Source of the DNA: Bacteroidota bacterium
Lineage (GTDB): Bacteria > Bacteroidota > Bacteroidia > Bacteroidales > GCA-2711565
Length of the DNA: 64,000 nucleotides
Direction: 5' to 3'
Assembly (NCBI GenBank): GCA_018816945.1
Contig: JAHIVC010000023.1
Span: forward strand, 1-64,000
Shown here: piece by piece, positions 8,678 through 17,246 of the stretch
Numbering within the stretch: the first letter of the stretch is position 1
Layout: each line of letters opens with the position of its first letter
Notes under the pieces: model-generated
Told to the model about the DNA's origin: nothing
Seen by the model: only the letters and a program-made list of their open reading frames with translations
Database searches by the model: none
Translations under genes and position numbers: made by a program

Positions 8678-9046
8678 ATGACCGAAAAGTCACAGACAAA
8701 GCATATTTATGATTTGGAAGAACGTACTTTCCAGTTTGCAAAGAACATTAGGCTTTTTGTGATGAAATTGCCTAAGTCAATTGCAAATATTGAAGATGGG
8801 AAGCAAGTTATAAGATCTTCTGCTTCAACTGGTGCAAATTACATTGAAGCAAATGAATCATTGAGTAATAAAGATTTTGTTTTTCGTATCAAAATTTGTA
8901 GGAAAGAAGCAAAAGAAAGTGCTTTCTTTTTGAGGTTGCTCAAAGAAACCAACTCTGATGAACATATAAACGACTTAAATATTCTTTACAATGAAGCCAT
9001 CGAATTAAAAAAAATATTTTCGGCCATCATCGAAAAATCAAAATGA
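8678..9046 (+). CDS. Four-helix-bundle protein, S23/IVS-like
   Basis: 122 residues. Matches the four-helix-bundle family first found in intervening sequences of 23S rRNA genes: FQFAKNIRLFVMKLPKS, then VIRSSASTGANYIEANES, FVFRIKICRKEAKESAFFLRLL and a final helix of IELKKIFSAIIEKSK. Function in the cell is not known; some relatives act as small scaffold or diversity-related proteins. It is not inside an rRNA gene here. It sits between the heptanucleotide tract and a 43-base tandem duplication, all inserted between two catabolic genes, which suggests that the whole 8393-9173 block arrived or expanded as a unit. Confidence 0.85.
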   Translation: MTEKSQTKHIYDLEERTFQFAKNIRLFVMKLPKSIANIEDGKQVIRSSASTGANYIEANESLSNKDFVFRIKICRKEAKESAFFLRLLKETNSDEHINDLNILYNEAIELKKIFSAIIEKSK

Positions 9047-9087
9047 GGTTCCATTTTTTAATTTGAAATTTGAGGTCTGATGTTTTA

Positions 9088-9173
9088 TTTGTTATTTGGA
9101 ACTTGGGATTTGTAATTTACCAATGTTTTTTTTGTTATTTAAAACTTGGGATTTATAATTTATCAATGTTTTT
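9088..9173. repeat. Tandem duplication, 2 x 43 bp
   Basis: Two adjacent 43-base copies (9088-9130 and 9131-9173), identical at 39 positions, containing AACTTGGGATTT and ending in a T run. They form the apparent N-terminal extension of the downstream frame and argue that this extension is not coding. Confidence 0.85.
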
Positions 9174-9216
9174 TTTTATTTGTATTTTAATTAACCCAAT
9201 CAAAGGAGGACAAATT

Positions 9217-10194
9217 ATGCCTTTACTATTAACCAAAGCAGATGTTCAAAAAGTGCTGAACATGAAAGACTGCATCGAAGTGGTTGAAAAAGCTTTTGCA
9301 GAATTATCAAACGGTACGGCTGTATTGCCGCTTCGCATTAATATTGCACCAACCGATGGATTATCACTTTATATGCCTGCCTACCTGAAGGAAATGAAAG
9401 CCCTTGCTTGCAAAGTAGTTACTGTATACAAAAATAACCCTTCAAAACACGATTTACCAACTACCATCGGAAAAGTATTGCTCCAAAACCCCGAAACCGG
9501 TGAAGTAATCTGTATTATGGATGGAGGATACCTCACGGCGGTAAGAACAGGAGCAGCGAGTGGCGTAGCCACCAAATATCTTGCACGTAAAGATAAAAAC
9601 CAGGTAATCGGAATCTACGGAACAGGCGTTCAAGCCAAAATGCAGCTTTGGGCCATGAATGAAACCGTTAGTATTTCAAAAGTATTGGTTTATGATCTGA
9701 ATGAAAAAGCCGCCGATAATTTTGTAAAGGAAACAACAGCAATGCTAAATCTGGAGGTTATTAAGACTAAAAATCCTGATGATCTTTTGATTTCGGATAT
9801 TATTTGTACGGCAACTTCCTCCTCTACCCCACTTTTTGATGGAAATAAATTAAAACCCGGCACACACATTAATAATATTGGTAGCCATACACCCAATGCA
9901 CGGGAGTTGGACACTGCCACGGTTAAACGCTCAAAATTTGTTGGCGATTCGAAAGAAGCATGTTTTAAGGAAGCCGGAGATATTATGATCCCATTAAAAG
10001 AAGGTTCGGTAACCGAAGATCATTTTTATGCTGAACTTGGCGAATTGATAACAGGTAAAAAAGACGGACGGGTTAATGCAGAGGAAATAACTGTTTTTAA
10101 ATCGAACGGGCTGGCAATACAAGATGCCGCAACTGCCAAACTCATTTACGATAAAGCGGTAGCTGCAGGCATTGGGGTTTCTGTCATTATATAA
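9217..10194 (+). CDS. Ornithine cyclodeaminase/mu-crystallin family enzyme
   Basis: 325 residues from the ATG at 9217. The frame is open from 9070, but those 49 residues are repeat-encoded, and an unusually strong AGGAGG lies 8 bases before 9217, which fixes the start. An N-terminal substrate domain includes RINIAPTDGLSLYMPAY and GYLTAVRTGAASGVATKYLA. It is followed by a Rossmann NAD(P) domain with IGIYGTGVQAKMQ and CTATSSSTP. Members include ornithine cyclodeaminase, archaeal-type alanine dehydrogenase and pyrroline-2-carboxylate reductase. Motifs alone do not choose among these. Among amino-acid fermentation genes, an amino-acid dehydrogenase or cyclodeaminase role is expected. Cytoplasmic. 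Confidence 0.82.
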   Translation: MPLLLTKADVQKVLNMKDCIEVVEKAFAELSNGTAVLPLRINIAPTDGLSLYMPAYLKEMKALACKVVTVYKNNPSKHDLPTTIGKVLLQNPETGEVICIMDGGYLTAVRTGAASGVATKYLARKDKNQVIGIYGTGVQAKMQLWAMNETVSISKVLVYDLNEKAADNFVKETTAMLNLEVIKTKNPDDLLISDIICTATSSSTPLFDGNKLKPGTHINNIGSHTPNARELDTATVKRSKFVGDSKEACFKEAGDIMIPLKEGSVTEDHFYAELGELITGKKDGRVNAEEITVFKSNGLAIQDAATAKLIYDKAVAAGIGVSVII

Positions 10195-10277
10195 ATAAAA
10201 TTCTGATTGGCTCTCAGTTAAAGTGTATTTTTTTTCTTATTAGCTGAAAGGCATGCTGTTTTTTACAATTTTACTAA

Positions 10278-11720
10278 ATGGATGATATATTAAAAAAAGC
10301 TTATAATCCTGAGGCTTTCCGAAAAGAGGGGCATGAACTGGTTAATCTGCTTGCAGATTATTTGCAAGATTGTATGTCGCAAAAAGAAATGCCGGTATTA
10401 CCCTGGATAGATCCTGAAATGCAACATGCAGATTGGAAAAAATTTCTTGACAAAAAAAACACGCCAAAGGAATTCTATCAAAAGTTCCTGGATCAATCCA
10501 ATCATTTACATCATCCTAATTACATTGGCCATCAGGTTGTTCCACCACTTCCTATTGCGGCCCTTACCGATTTAATGGCCACTTTTTCAAATAACGGAAT
10601 GGCTATTTATGAGATGGGACCGGCTGCTACTGCAATCGAACGAAATGTAATTGAATGGTTGCTTGGTTTTTTTGGCTGGGATAAAAATGCGAACGGATTA
10701 TTAACTTCCGGTGGTTCATTGGGTAACCTTACAGGTTTACTTGCAGCCCGTCAGGCAGTTAAAGAATATGATGTTTGGGAAGCGGGAGTTGACGGTAATC
10801 TGGCTGTAATGGTTTCTGCGGAATCTCATTATAGTGTGGACAGGAGTGTGCGGATTATGGGTCTTGGCGACAAAGGGATCATTAAGCTTCCGGTCGATGA
10901 TCAGCATCGTATTAAAGTTGACTTATTACCAGGCATCTTTGATGAAGCAAAGAGTAATGGTAAAATTGTGATGGCCTTGGTTGGTAATGCTTGCTCTACT
11001 TCAACGGGTATTTACGACCATAATGATGAAATGGCTGATTTTTGCGCCCAAAATAAAATTTGGTTCCATATTGATGGAGCTCATGGTGGAGCAGCAATTA
11101 TTTCAGAAAAGTACAAATACCTTACTAAAGGAATTGAAAAAGCGGATTCGGTAGTTATTGATTTTCATAAAATGATGTTGACTCCTGCTTTAACCACTGC
11201 AGTAATCTTTAAAAATGGCAAAACATCCTACGAAGCATTTACGCAAAAGGCTTCCTATTTGTTAAATAAAAAAGGTGAGATTAATTGGTTCGATGGCGCC
11301 GGCAGAACGATCGAATGCACTAAAAAAGCGATGGGTTTAAAAATCTATTTGATGATCAAAACCTATGGTACGGAATTATTTTCCTCATATGTTGATCAAA
11401 CCTACGATCTTGCCCGTGAATTTGCCAGCATAATTCAGGAAAGTTCGGATTTTGAACTTGCGGTAACTCCCGACTCTAATATCGTTTGTTTCCGGTTAAT
11501 CCCTGAAGGGCTTACTGAGCAGGAAAGAAATCTGCTTAACAGCAAAATAAGAGAACTGATAAAAATCGATGGAACTTTTTATATCGTTCAAACAGTGATT
11601 AACGAAAAAGTATATTTCAGGATCACGATTATGAACCCATTTACCACTATAGAAATTCTAAAAAAGCTTCTATTTATGATTCGAAGCATTTCTGCAGATT
11701 TAGGTAACGAATTTTCATAA
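10278..11720 (+). CDS. Group II PLP-dependent decarboxylase (aromatic amino acid type)
   Basis: 480 residues of the DOPA/tyrosine/glutamate decarboxylase family. The PLP lysine is Lys298 in DFHKMM. The His that stacks on PLP is in SAESHYSV, and the PLP-contacting Asp is in WFHIDGAHGG. The N-terminal segment has HPNYIGHQVVPP, like the substrate-pocket motif of aromatic-amino-acid decarboxylases (HP.F...). It would release CO2 from an amino acid and form the amine. The neighbouring lyase suggests tyrosine or another aromatic substrate, but this is inferred. No amine/amino-acid antiporter gene is adjacent, so an acid-resistance role is not supported. Confidence 0.84.
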   Translation: MDDILKKAYNPEAFRKEGHELVNLLADYLQDCMSQKEMPVLPWIDPEMQHADWKKFLDKKNTPKEFYQKFLDQSNHLHHPNYIGHQVVPPLPIAALTDLMATFSNNGMAIYEMGPAATAIERNVIEWLLGFFGWDKNANGLLTSGGSLGNLTGLLAARQAVKEYDVWEAGVDGNLAVMVSAESHYSVDRSVRIMGLGDKGIIKLPVDDQHRIKVDLLPGIFDEAKSNGKIVMALVGNACSTSTGIYDHNDEMADFCAQNKIWFHIDGAHGGAAIISEKYKYLTKGIEKADSVVIDFHKMMLTPALTTAVIFKNGKTSYEAFTQKASYLLNKKGEINWFDGAGRTIECTKKAMGLKIYLMIKTYGTELFSSYVDQTYDLAREFASIIQESSDFELAVTPDSNIVCFRLIPEGLTEQERNLLNSKIRELIKIDGTFYIVQTVINEKVYFRITIMNPFTTIEILKKLLFMIRSISADLGNEFS

Positions 11721-11782
11721 AAAGCCCAATATTTAGGAAAAAGAGAAGCGACTTTAATACCAAGAATTTGCTTTTTTTTTCC

Positions 11783-11790
11783 TAATTTTG
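11783..11790 (+). promoter_or_regulatory. Promoter -7 box (TAATTTTG) for the oxidoreductase operon
   Basis: TAATTTTG fits the Bacteroidota -7 consensus TAnnTTTG and lies 44 bases upstream of the ferredoxin-subunit ATG, after a T-rich tract that may end the preceding transcript. It suggests that the four oxidoreductase genes have their own promoter rather than depending on the upstream genes. Confidence 0.45.
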
Positions 11791-11834
11791 TTGAATTAGA
11801 GTATAAATAATTTACGAATAAATATCAAGTCATC

Positions 11835-12071
11835 ATGGCAAAAGTTAGAGGAGTAATTATCGTTGATACTGAAAAATGCAAGGGTTGTGAAGTTTGCGTT
11901 GGCAATTGCCCTTCTGAAGTTATAGGCATGTCTGATAATGTAAATGGAAAAGGTTATCATTACGCTTATATGGCACAAGCAGATGCGTGTACAGGATGTT
12001 CAAATTGCGCGATTGTTTGTCCTGATGGCGTAATTACCGTATATCGAAAAAAAATTACCGTAGAAGTTTAA
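11835..12071 (+). CDS. vorD: 2-oxoacid:ferredoxin oxidoreductase, delta (ferredoxin) subunit
   Basis: 78-residue dicluster ferredoxin. The first 4Fe-4S set is Cys15, Cys18, Cys21 and Cys25 (CKGCEVCVGNCP); the second is Cys52, Cys55, Cys58 and Cys62 (CTGCSNCAIVCP). It passes electrons from the thiamine-diphosphate subunit to an external ferredoxin. The start follows a promoter-like element and the alpha-subunit gene begins 20 bases after its stop, giving the gene order delta-alpha-beta-gamma usual for the four-subunit enzymes. The symbol is by position; korD would be equally defensible. Confidence 0.85.
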   Translation: MAKVRGVIIVDTEKCKGCEVCVGNCPSEVIGMSDNVNGKGYHYAYMAQADACTGCSNCAIVCPDGVITVYRKKITVEV

Positions 12072-12091
12072 CCTTATAAAATAAAAGCATA

Positions 12092-13177
12092 ATGGGTGAA
12101 TTAAAATTAATGAAGGGTAACGAAGCCATCGCCGAAGCTGCAATAAGAGCAGGCGTTGATGCGTATTTTGGTTACCCTATCACACCTCAAACAGAAATTA
12201 TTGAATACTTAATGGCTGAAAAACCACATGAAAGAACGGGTATGGTGGTATTGCAGGCCGAAAGTGAAATTGCTGCCATCAACATGGTTTATGGAGCAGC
12301 AGGAGTTGGAAAAAAAGCAATGACTTCTTCTTCAAGTCCAGGTATCAGCCTAAAAATGGAAGGAATATCTTATATGGCAGGAGCCGAACTTCCGGCAGTT
12401 ATTGTTAACGTAGCACGTGGAGGACCAGGATTAGGCACAATTCAACCCTCTCAGGCAGATTATTTTCAAGCAACAAAAGGTGGTGGTCATGGCGATTATC
12501 GTATGGTTGTTCTTGCACCGGCATCTGTTCAGGAAATGTCAGATTTTGTTTCATTAGCGTTTGACTTGGCTTTTAAATACCGTAATCCCGTTATGATTTT
12601 GAGTGATGGAGTGATTGGTCAAATGATGGAAAAAGTTGAACTAAAGGATGCCGTTCCAAGATGGACTGATGAGGAAATTAAAAAGATGTCACCTTGGGCC
12701 ACAATCGGAAAACCTAAAACCCGCGAACATAACATTATCACTTCTCTGGATCTGGATTCATCCCGACAGGAAAAGCATAATGAAAAACTCGTTGCCAAAT
12801 ACAATGAGATGAGGGCCAAAGAAGTTCGATTTGAGAAAATTGAATGTGATGATGATATTGATTATTTATTTGTGGCCTATGGATCAAGTGCTCGTATTGC
12901 TCAAAAATCAATTCAATTATTGAGAGAAAAAGGGATTAAAGCCGGACTATTCCGCCTTATCACCCTTTTCCCATTCCCTTATGAGGAAATTGAAAAAATG
13001 TCATCTAATGTAAAAGGAATTTTAGCGGTTGAGCTTAGCGCCGGGCAGATGGTTGAAGATGTTTTATTGGCTGTAAAAGGAAAAGTTCATGTAGAACACT
13101 ATGGTCGTATGGGGGGAATGATTCACTCGCCTTTACAAGTAGCTAATGCACTGGAAAAAAAATTAATAGGAGGTTAA
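12092..13177 (+). CDS. vorB: 2-oxoacid:ferredoxin oxidoreductase, alpha subunit
   Basis: 361 residues. N-terminal pyrimidine-binding domain with GNEAIAEAAIRAGVDAYFGYPITPQTEI, then a C-terminal transketolase-like domain with VAYGSSARIAQKSI. This is the subunit called VorB or KorA in 2-isovalerate or 2-oxoglutarate:ferredoxin oxidoreductases. The complex oxidatively decarboxylates a 2-oxoacid to acyl-CoA while reducing ferredoxin. The sequence does not separate branched-chain from 2-oxoglutarate specificity; the amino-acid-degrading neighbours favour branched-chain or broad 2-oxoacids. The AGGAGG overlapping its last codons precedes the beta gene four bases on, so the two are likely translated together. 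Confidence 0.85.
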   Translation: MGELKLMKGNEAIAEAAIRAGVDAYFGYPITPQTEIIEYLMAEKPHERTGMVVLQAESEIAAINMVYGAAGVGKKAMTSSSSPGISLKMEGISYMAGAELPAVIVNVARGGPGLGTIQPSQADYFQATKGGGHGDYRMVVLAPASVQEMSDFVSLAFDLAFKYRNPVMILSDGVIGQMMEKVELKDAVPRWTDEEIKKMSPWATIGKPKTREHNIITSLDLDSSRQEKHNEKLVAKYNEMRAKEVRFEKIECDDDIDYLFVAYGSSARIAQKSIQLLREKGIKAGLFRLITLFPFPYEEIEKMSSNVKGILAVELSAGQMVEDVLLAVKGKVHVEHYGRMGGMIHSPLQVANALEKKLIGG

Positions 13178-13181
13178 TCTG

Positions 13182-13973
13182 ATGAGAGACGAAATATATA
13201 ATGAAATTGTTCAGCCCGAGAACTTAGTTTATAAAAAAACTGAGTTGATGACCGATAAAGTATTGAGTTATTGTCCTGGTTGCGGTCACGGAACAGCCCA
13301 TCGTATTATCATGGAAGTAATTGAAGAACTAGACCTTCAGGAAAATACAATTGCAATTGCCCCGGTTGGCTGTTCAGTGCTGGCTTATGAATTTATGAAT
13401 GTCGATATTCAACAGGCTGCTCACGGACGAGCACCTGCTGTTGCAACTGGCATAAAACGTTGCTGGCCCGATAAGATTGTATTTACTTATCAAGGTGATG
13501 GTGACCTTGCTGCCATCGGAACTGCCGAAACCATTCATGCCATCAACAGAGGTGAAAATATCGTGATTATTTTTGTTAATAATGGTATTTATGGAATGAC
13601 CGGTGGCCAAATGGCTCCAACAACTTTACCCGGAATGAAATCCTCAACCTCACCTTATGGCAGGGATGTTGCATTGATGGGTAGCCCTATTAAAATGACC
13701 GAATTAATCTCTCATTTAGATGGAGCTTATTTTGTAACCCGTCAGGCTGTTCACACACCTGCACATGTTCGTAAAACAAAAAAAGCCGTAAAAATGGCCT
13801 TTCAAAATCAGGTAGATAAAAAAGGTGGAGTTTCATTTGTTGAAATCGTATCCAATTGTAATTCCGGTTGGAAAATGAGCCCCGTTCACGCAAATGAATG
13901 GATGGTTGATAATATGTTCCCATTTTATCCACTGGGAGATATCAAAGTTGATGGTGAAATGGTAAAAAAATAA
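13182..13973 (+). CDS. vorA: 2-oxoacid:ferredoxin oxidoreductase, beta subunit (thiamine diphosphate)
   Basis: 263 residues. It carries CPGCGHGT near 31-38 (one of the Cys motifs that contact the cluster or cofactor) and the thiamine-diphosphate/Mg site GDGDLAAIGTAETIHA followed about 20 residues later by VNNGIYGMTGGQ. It holds the carbanion that attacks the 2-oxoacid. Four bases follow the alpha gene, with a good AGGAGG, and 33 bases separate it from the gamma gene. Length is normal for the stand-alone beta chain of four-subunit enzymes (about 250-290). Confidence 0.86.
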   Translation: MRDEIYNEIVQPENLVYKKTELMTDKVLSYCPGCGHGTAHRIIMEVIEELDLQENTIAIAPVGCSVLAYEFMNVDIQQAAHGRAPAVATGIKRCWPDKIVFTYQGDGDLAAIGTAETIHAINRGENIVIIFVNNGIYGMTGGQMAPTTLPGMKSSTSPYGRDVALMGSPIKMTELISHLDGAYFVTRQAVHTPAHVRKTKKAVKMAFQNQVDKKGGVSFVEIVSNCNSGWKMSPVHANEWMVDNMFPFYPLGDIKVDGEMVKK

Positions 13974-14006
13974 ATTGAAAGAATAAAAGTTTAAAAACAA
14001 TATAAA

Positions 14007-14552
14007 ATGACAGAAGAAATTATCATTGCAGGTTTTGGTGGACAAGGCGTTTTGTCAATGGGTAAAATCTTGGCCTATTCAGGAATTATGCAAGACCAAG
14101 AGGTAAGCTGGATGCCTTCTTACGGACCTGAAATGCGCGGTGGCACAGCTAATGTCACAGTAATTATTAGTGACGAAAGGGTAAGTTCACCTGTATTAAA
14201 CGAATTTGACACAGCCATCATTCTAAACCAGCAATCGATGGATAAGTTTGAGAAAACCGTAAAGCCGGGTGGATATCTTTTATATGATCCAAATGGTATT
14301 ACAAAACATCCTGTGCGAACAGATATTAAAATTTTTAAAATTGAAGGCAGTAAGCTATCGGCTGAAATGGGTAATACTAAAATCTTCAATATGGTAGTTT
14401 TGGGTGCCTATATGAAGATGCGGCCCATTGTGAAAATTGAGAATGTAATTAGAGGATTGAAAAAATCATTGCCCGAAAGATACCATTCATTAATTCCTAT
14501 TAATGAATCAGCCATTAATAAAGGCATGGAAAATCTGGTTAATGTAAATTAA
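14007..14552 (+). CDS. vorC: 2-oxoacid:ferredoxin oxidoreductase, gamma subunit
   Basis: 181 residues beginning EEIIIAGFGGQGVLSMGKILA, the usual gamma-subunit signature, with SYGPEMRGGTANVTVIIS following. The gamma chain helps bind CoA and close the catalytic core. Length is typical. Last gene of the operon; a stem-loop with a T run follows at 14573. Confidence 0.86.
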   Translation: MTEEIIIAGFGGQGVLSMGKILAYSGIMQDQEVSWMPSYGPEMRGGTANVTVIISDERVSSPVLNEFDTAIILNQQSMDKFEKTVKPGGYLLYDPNGITKHPVRTDIKIFKIEGSKLSAEMGNTKIFNMVVLGAYMKMRPIVKIENVIRGLKKSLPERYHSLIPINESAINKGMENLVNVN

Positions 14553-14572
14553 TTTCTCATAAACTCAAAATG

Positions 14573-14608
14573 ACCTTCTTTCATTCTTATGTTTGAAGGT
14601 TTTTTTTT
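14573..14608 (+). terminator. Rho-independent terminator after the oxidoreductase operon
   Basis: ACCTTC (14573-14578) pairs with GAAGGT (14595-14600), followed by a run of T to 14608. The stem is short (6 bp) with a long loop, but place and T run fit the end of the operon. Confidence 0.55.
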
Positions 14609-14621
14609 AAACCAAACATAA

Positions 14622-15194
14622 ATGAATCGGAACTATATTGAAGCATTGTTAAAATCAAATAAACAGTTTATTGAAAGAACTGGTAAGGATTTTTTCGAAG
14701 ATCATATTGAACGGCAAACGCCTTATATGACACTTATAACCTGTTCAGATTCACGCGTTCAAAACGAAGCATTTCAGGACAACTCATTCAATAAAGTTTT
14801 TGTTATTAGAAATATCGGAAATCAGATATATTCAAATGAAGGTTCTGTGGATTACGGGATATTGCATCTAAAAACGCCTGTCTTATTTATATTGGGACAC
14901 ACCGATTGTGGTGCTATAAAAGCTTTCATCTCAGGTTACAAGTCGGAACCCATCTCGATTATACATGAATTGGACCACCTCATCCCTGTCATATCAAATG
15001 AGAAAAAATCTTTAATTGTACATATTTCAAAAAACATACATTACCAGGCAAATATTGCGCTTGAAAAATACAATGATTTGGTGTTGGAAAATAAATTAAT
15101 CATTTTAGGCGGAATATACGATTTCAGGAATGAAATGAATGAAGGCTTCGGAAAAATAAAAATTATCAATATTAACGGTAAAGTGCAGGAATAG
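14622..15194 (+). CDS. Beta-class carbonic anhydrase
   Basis: 190 residues. Zinc ligands Cys41 (in TCSDSRV, with the Asp43-Arg45 dyad), His93 and Cys96 (GHTDCGA) are all present, so it should interconvert CO2 and bicarbonate. No signal peptide is seen, so it acts in the cytoplasm. It is at the short end of the family, with a reduced C-terminal part. The ATG lies only 14 bases beyond the previous terminator. It is followed after four bases by the TIGR02757 gene, so the two are probably co-transcribed. Confidence 0.85.
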   Translation: MNRNYIEALLKSNKQFIERTGKDFFEDHIERQTPYMTLITCSDSRVQNEAFQDNSFNKVFVIRNIGNQIYSNEGSVDYGILHLKTPVLFILGHTDCGAIKAFISGYKSEPISIIHELDHLIPVISNEKKSLIVHISKNIHYQANIALEKYNDLVLENKLIILGGIYDFRNEMNEGFGKIKIININGKVQE

Positions 15195-15198
15195 ATTG

Positions 15199-15969
15199 AT
15201 GATGTTTGAATTTAATCAACTTCACGATTTGCTGGAGGCAAAATACAAACAATACAATCGGCCCGAATTTATTGAAACAGATCCAATACAAATCCCTCAT
15301 CAGTTTACAAAAAAGCAAGACATTGAAATTGCCGGATTCTTTGCCGCCACACTTGCATGGGGGCAACGATCAACCATACTGAAAAATGCAAATCAGTTAA
15401 TGAGTTTGATGGATCATGCACCTCATGATTTTATTTTAAATTTTGAAAATGCTGATCTTCGAATTTTTGAAAAATTTAAGCATCGCACATTTAATGGGAT
15501 CGATTGTATTTCTTTTCTTAAAGCACTTCAACACCTATATCGAAATTCTGAAAATCTTGAAAATGCTTTTTTTTCTTCACCTTCAAATCATCATATTCCG
15601 GAAAATATTTCGAATTTCAAGAAATTGTTTTTTTCTCTTTCCCATCAAAACAGAACAGAAAAGCACATAGCAGATCCACTTAAAGGTTCAGCAGCAAAAC
15701 GCATAAATATGTTTTTACGTTGGATGGTTCGGAAAGATGAATACGGGGTTGACTTTGGAATTTGGAAAGCAGTTAAACCATCTGAATTATTTTGTCCCCT
15801 GGATACCCATTCAGGAAATGTTGCTCGTAAACTTGGGCTGCTTGATCGCCGGCAAGATGACTGGAAATCTGTGGAAGAATTGACTACTCAGCTCAGACGA
15901 TTCGACAAGGATGATCCTGTTAAATATGATTATGCACTTTTTGGTCTTGGAGTTTTTGAAAAATTTTAA
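15199..15969 (+). CDS. TIGR02757 (DUF2400) family protein
   Basis: 256 residues from the first ATG (15199); 15202 is equally possible, and the frame opens at a TTG at 15196. It matches the Bacteroidota family TIGR02757: LLEAKYKQYNRPEFIETDPIQIPH, then DIEIAGFFAATLAWGQRSTI, and near the end CPLDTHSGNVARKLGLLDRRQ. The family has no established function; the all-helical sequence and the DTH..N motif recall DNA-glycosylase-like folds, which is only an impression. It starts four bases after the carbonic anhydrase stop and is ended by a perfect hairpin. Confidence 0.8.
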   Translation: MMFEFNQLHDLLEAKYKQYNRPEFIETDPIQIPHQFTKKQDIEIAGFFAATLAWGQRSTILKNANQLMSLMDHAPHDFILNFENADLRIFEKFKHRTFNGIDCISFLKALQHLYRNSENLENAFFSSPSNHHIPENISNFKKLFFSLSHQNRTEKHIADPLKGSAAKRINMFLRWMVRKDEYGVDFGIWKAVKPSELFCPLDTHSGNVARKLGLLDRRQDDWKSVEELTTQLRRFDKDDPVKYDYALFGLGVFEKF

Positions 15970-15972
15970 CCA

Positions 15973-16002
15973 GGATGGCGTCCCTTTAGGGACGCCATCC
16001 TA
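15973..16002. terminator. Bidirectional terminator hairpin
   Basis: Perfect 13-bp stem (AGGATGGCGTCCC, 15973-15985, with its complement at 15990-16002) and a TTTA loop, lying between two convergent genes with a T-rich sequence on the + side. It probably ends both transcripts. Confidence 0.9.
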
Positions 16003-16019
16003 TTTCTTTATATAGAATT

Positions 16020-17246
16020 CTATAAATAATTCATCAACTCATTCAACATCAAATATGCAAAGAGGAAGAGTGATAAGGCCAGAATGATATTTGTTATCAA
16101 AGAATTTTTAAATTGTTTTAACCAGCGAAAGCGGTTATTTAAATAAAGCAAAGTTATGGCTAAAAATGGCATAAAGAATGCACCGGCAACCGCATATAGA
16201 ATTACTATCCAGACTGGTTTGCCCATATAGAGTAAAATAATTGGAGGAAGGGCCAGATAGAGTACATAATATTTATAAAATTTGCTCTGAGCCAATTGCG
16301 ATTGCCCCAAAATGCCACGCTTAAATTTTAATTGAACGAAATCGGCGAATAAATAAGGAATTCCATGCCATACCCCTATCATGGAAGAAAATACCGCACC
16401 CCAAAATCCTATCAGAAATATCCATTTCCCGGTCTGGCCGGTTACTTCGCCCATTTTATCGGCAAGTGCCAAAACCATCATATTTCCTTGTATCACATCG
16501 GGCTTAGTTCCAGCTGCGACTATCATAATGGCGAGTCCAAAAAACCCGGTTAGCATATAAGCAAAGCCTAAATCCAAACGGCTCTGTGTTAAAAATGAAG
16601 TTCCTTGCCATTTTTTTTCACTAATCCAATATCCATAACTCAATAAGGTTACGCTACCCCCTACTCCACCAATCACCCCCAAAATAAATTTAAGAGATCC
16701 GGGAGGAATGCTTGGAATAAAAATGGACTTTAAAATGGTCAATATATCCGGCTTGATCAATATTGCACTGGTAATTGTAATTACGAACATTAGTGCAATA
16801 AAGAACTTCATAAGTTTTTCAATCAGATGATATTTCCCACCTAAAACCAAAACTGCTGCTAATATCGAATGAATCACTCCCCATTGAGCTACAGTCAATA
16901 CTGGAATGATTGCATGTGCCGATAAGCCACAGGCAGCCATGAGGGCGGCAGCTACTATAAACGACCATACGATTAAATACACAAAGAAATACCAGCTAAA
17001 GAAGGCATTTAACTTTTCCATCCATGCCTGCATCAAGCTGGTACCGTAAACCAGTTGCCATCTTGAAACACCTTCATTCAACACGTATTTTAATATTGCA
17101 CCGGCAATAGCCGCCCATAACAATGCATAACCGTACTGAGCACCGGATACCGATGCAGCAATTAAATCACCGGCCCCGACACCTGTTGCAGCCACGACAA
17201 TACCGGGCCCCAACATTTTAAAAATATTTTTAGATTTTAAATTCAT
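16020..17246 (-). CDS. Nramp-like transporter with altered metal-site motifs
   Basis: 408 residues from the ATG at 17246, with about 11 hydrophobic segments; inner membrane. It starts MNLKSKN and continues GPGIVVAATGVGAGDLIAAS. The position of the canonical TM1 DPGN is GAGD (24-27). The TM6 region reads GGVGGSVTLLSYGYW instead of MPHN. Both metal-ligand motifs of Mn/Fe Nramp proteins are therefore missing, so ordinary MntH function is unlikely. The start codon shares one base with the MFS stop (TGATG), so I prefer it over the upstream in-frame start at 17306. This implies translational coupling and a shared task with the MFS protein. Confidence 0.75.
   Translation of the reverse strand: MNLKSKNIFKMLGPGIVVAATGVGAGDLIAASVSGAQYGYALLWAAIAGAILKYVLNEGVSRWQLVYGTSLMQAWMEKLNAFFSWYFFVYLIVWSFIVAAALMAACGLSAHAIIPVLTVAQWGVIHSILAAVLVLGGKYHLIEKLMKFFIALMFVITITSAILIKPDILTILKSIFIPSIPPGSLKFILGVIGGVGGSVTLLSYGYWISEKKWQGTSFLTQSRLDLGFAYMLTGFFGLAIMIVAAGTKPDVIQGNMMVLALADKMGEVTGQTGKWIFLIGFWGAVFSSMIGVWHGIPYLFADFVQLKFKRGILGQSQLAQSKFYKYYVLYLALPPIILLYMGKPVWIVILYAVAGAFFMPFLAITLLYLNNRFRWLKQFKNSLITNIILALSLFLFAYLMLNELMNYL

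Noticed and set aside
8678-9046. An rRNA locus around the S23-like gene
   Set aside because: No 23S rRNA sequence on either side.
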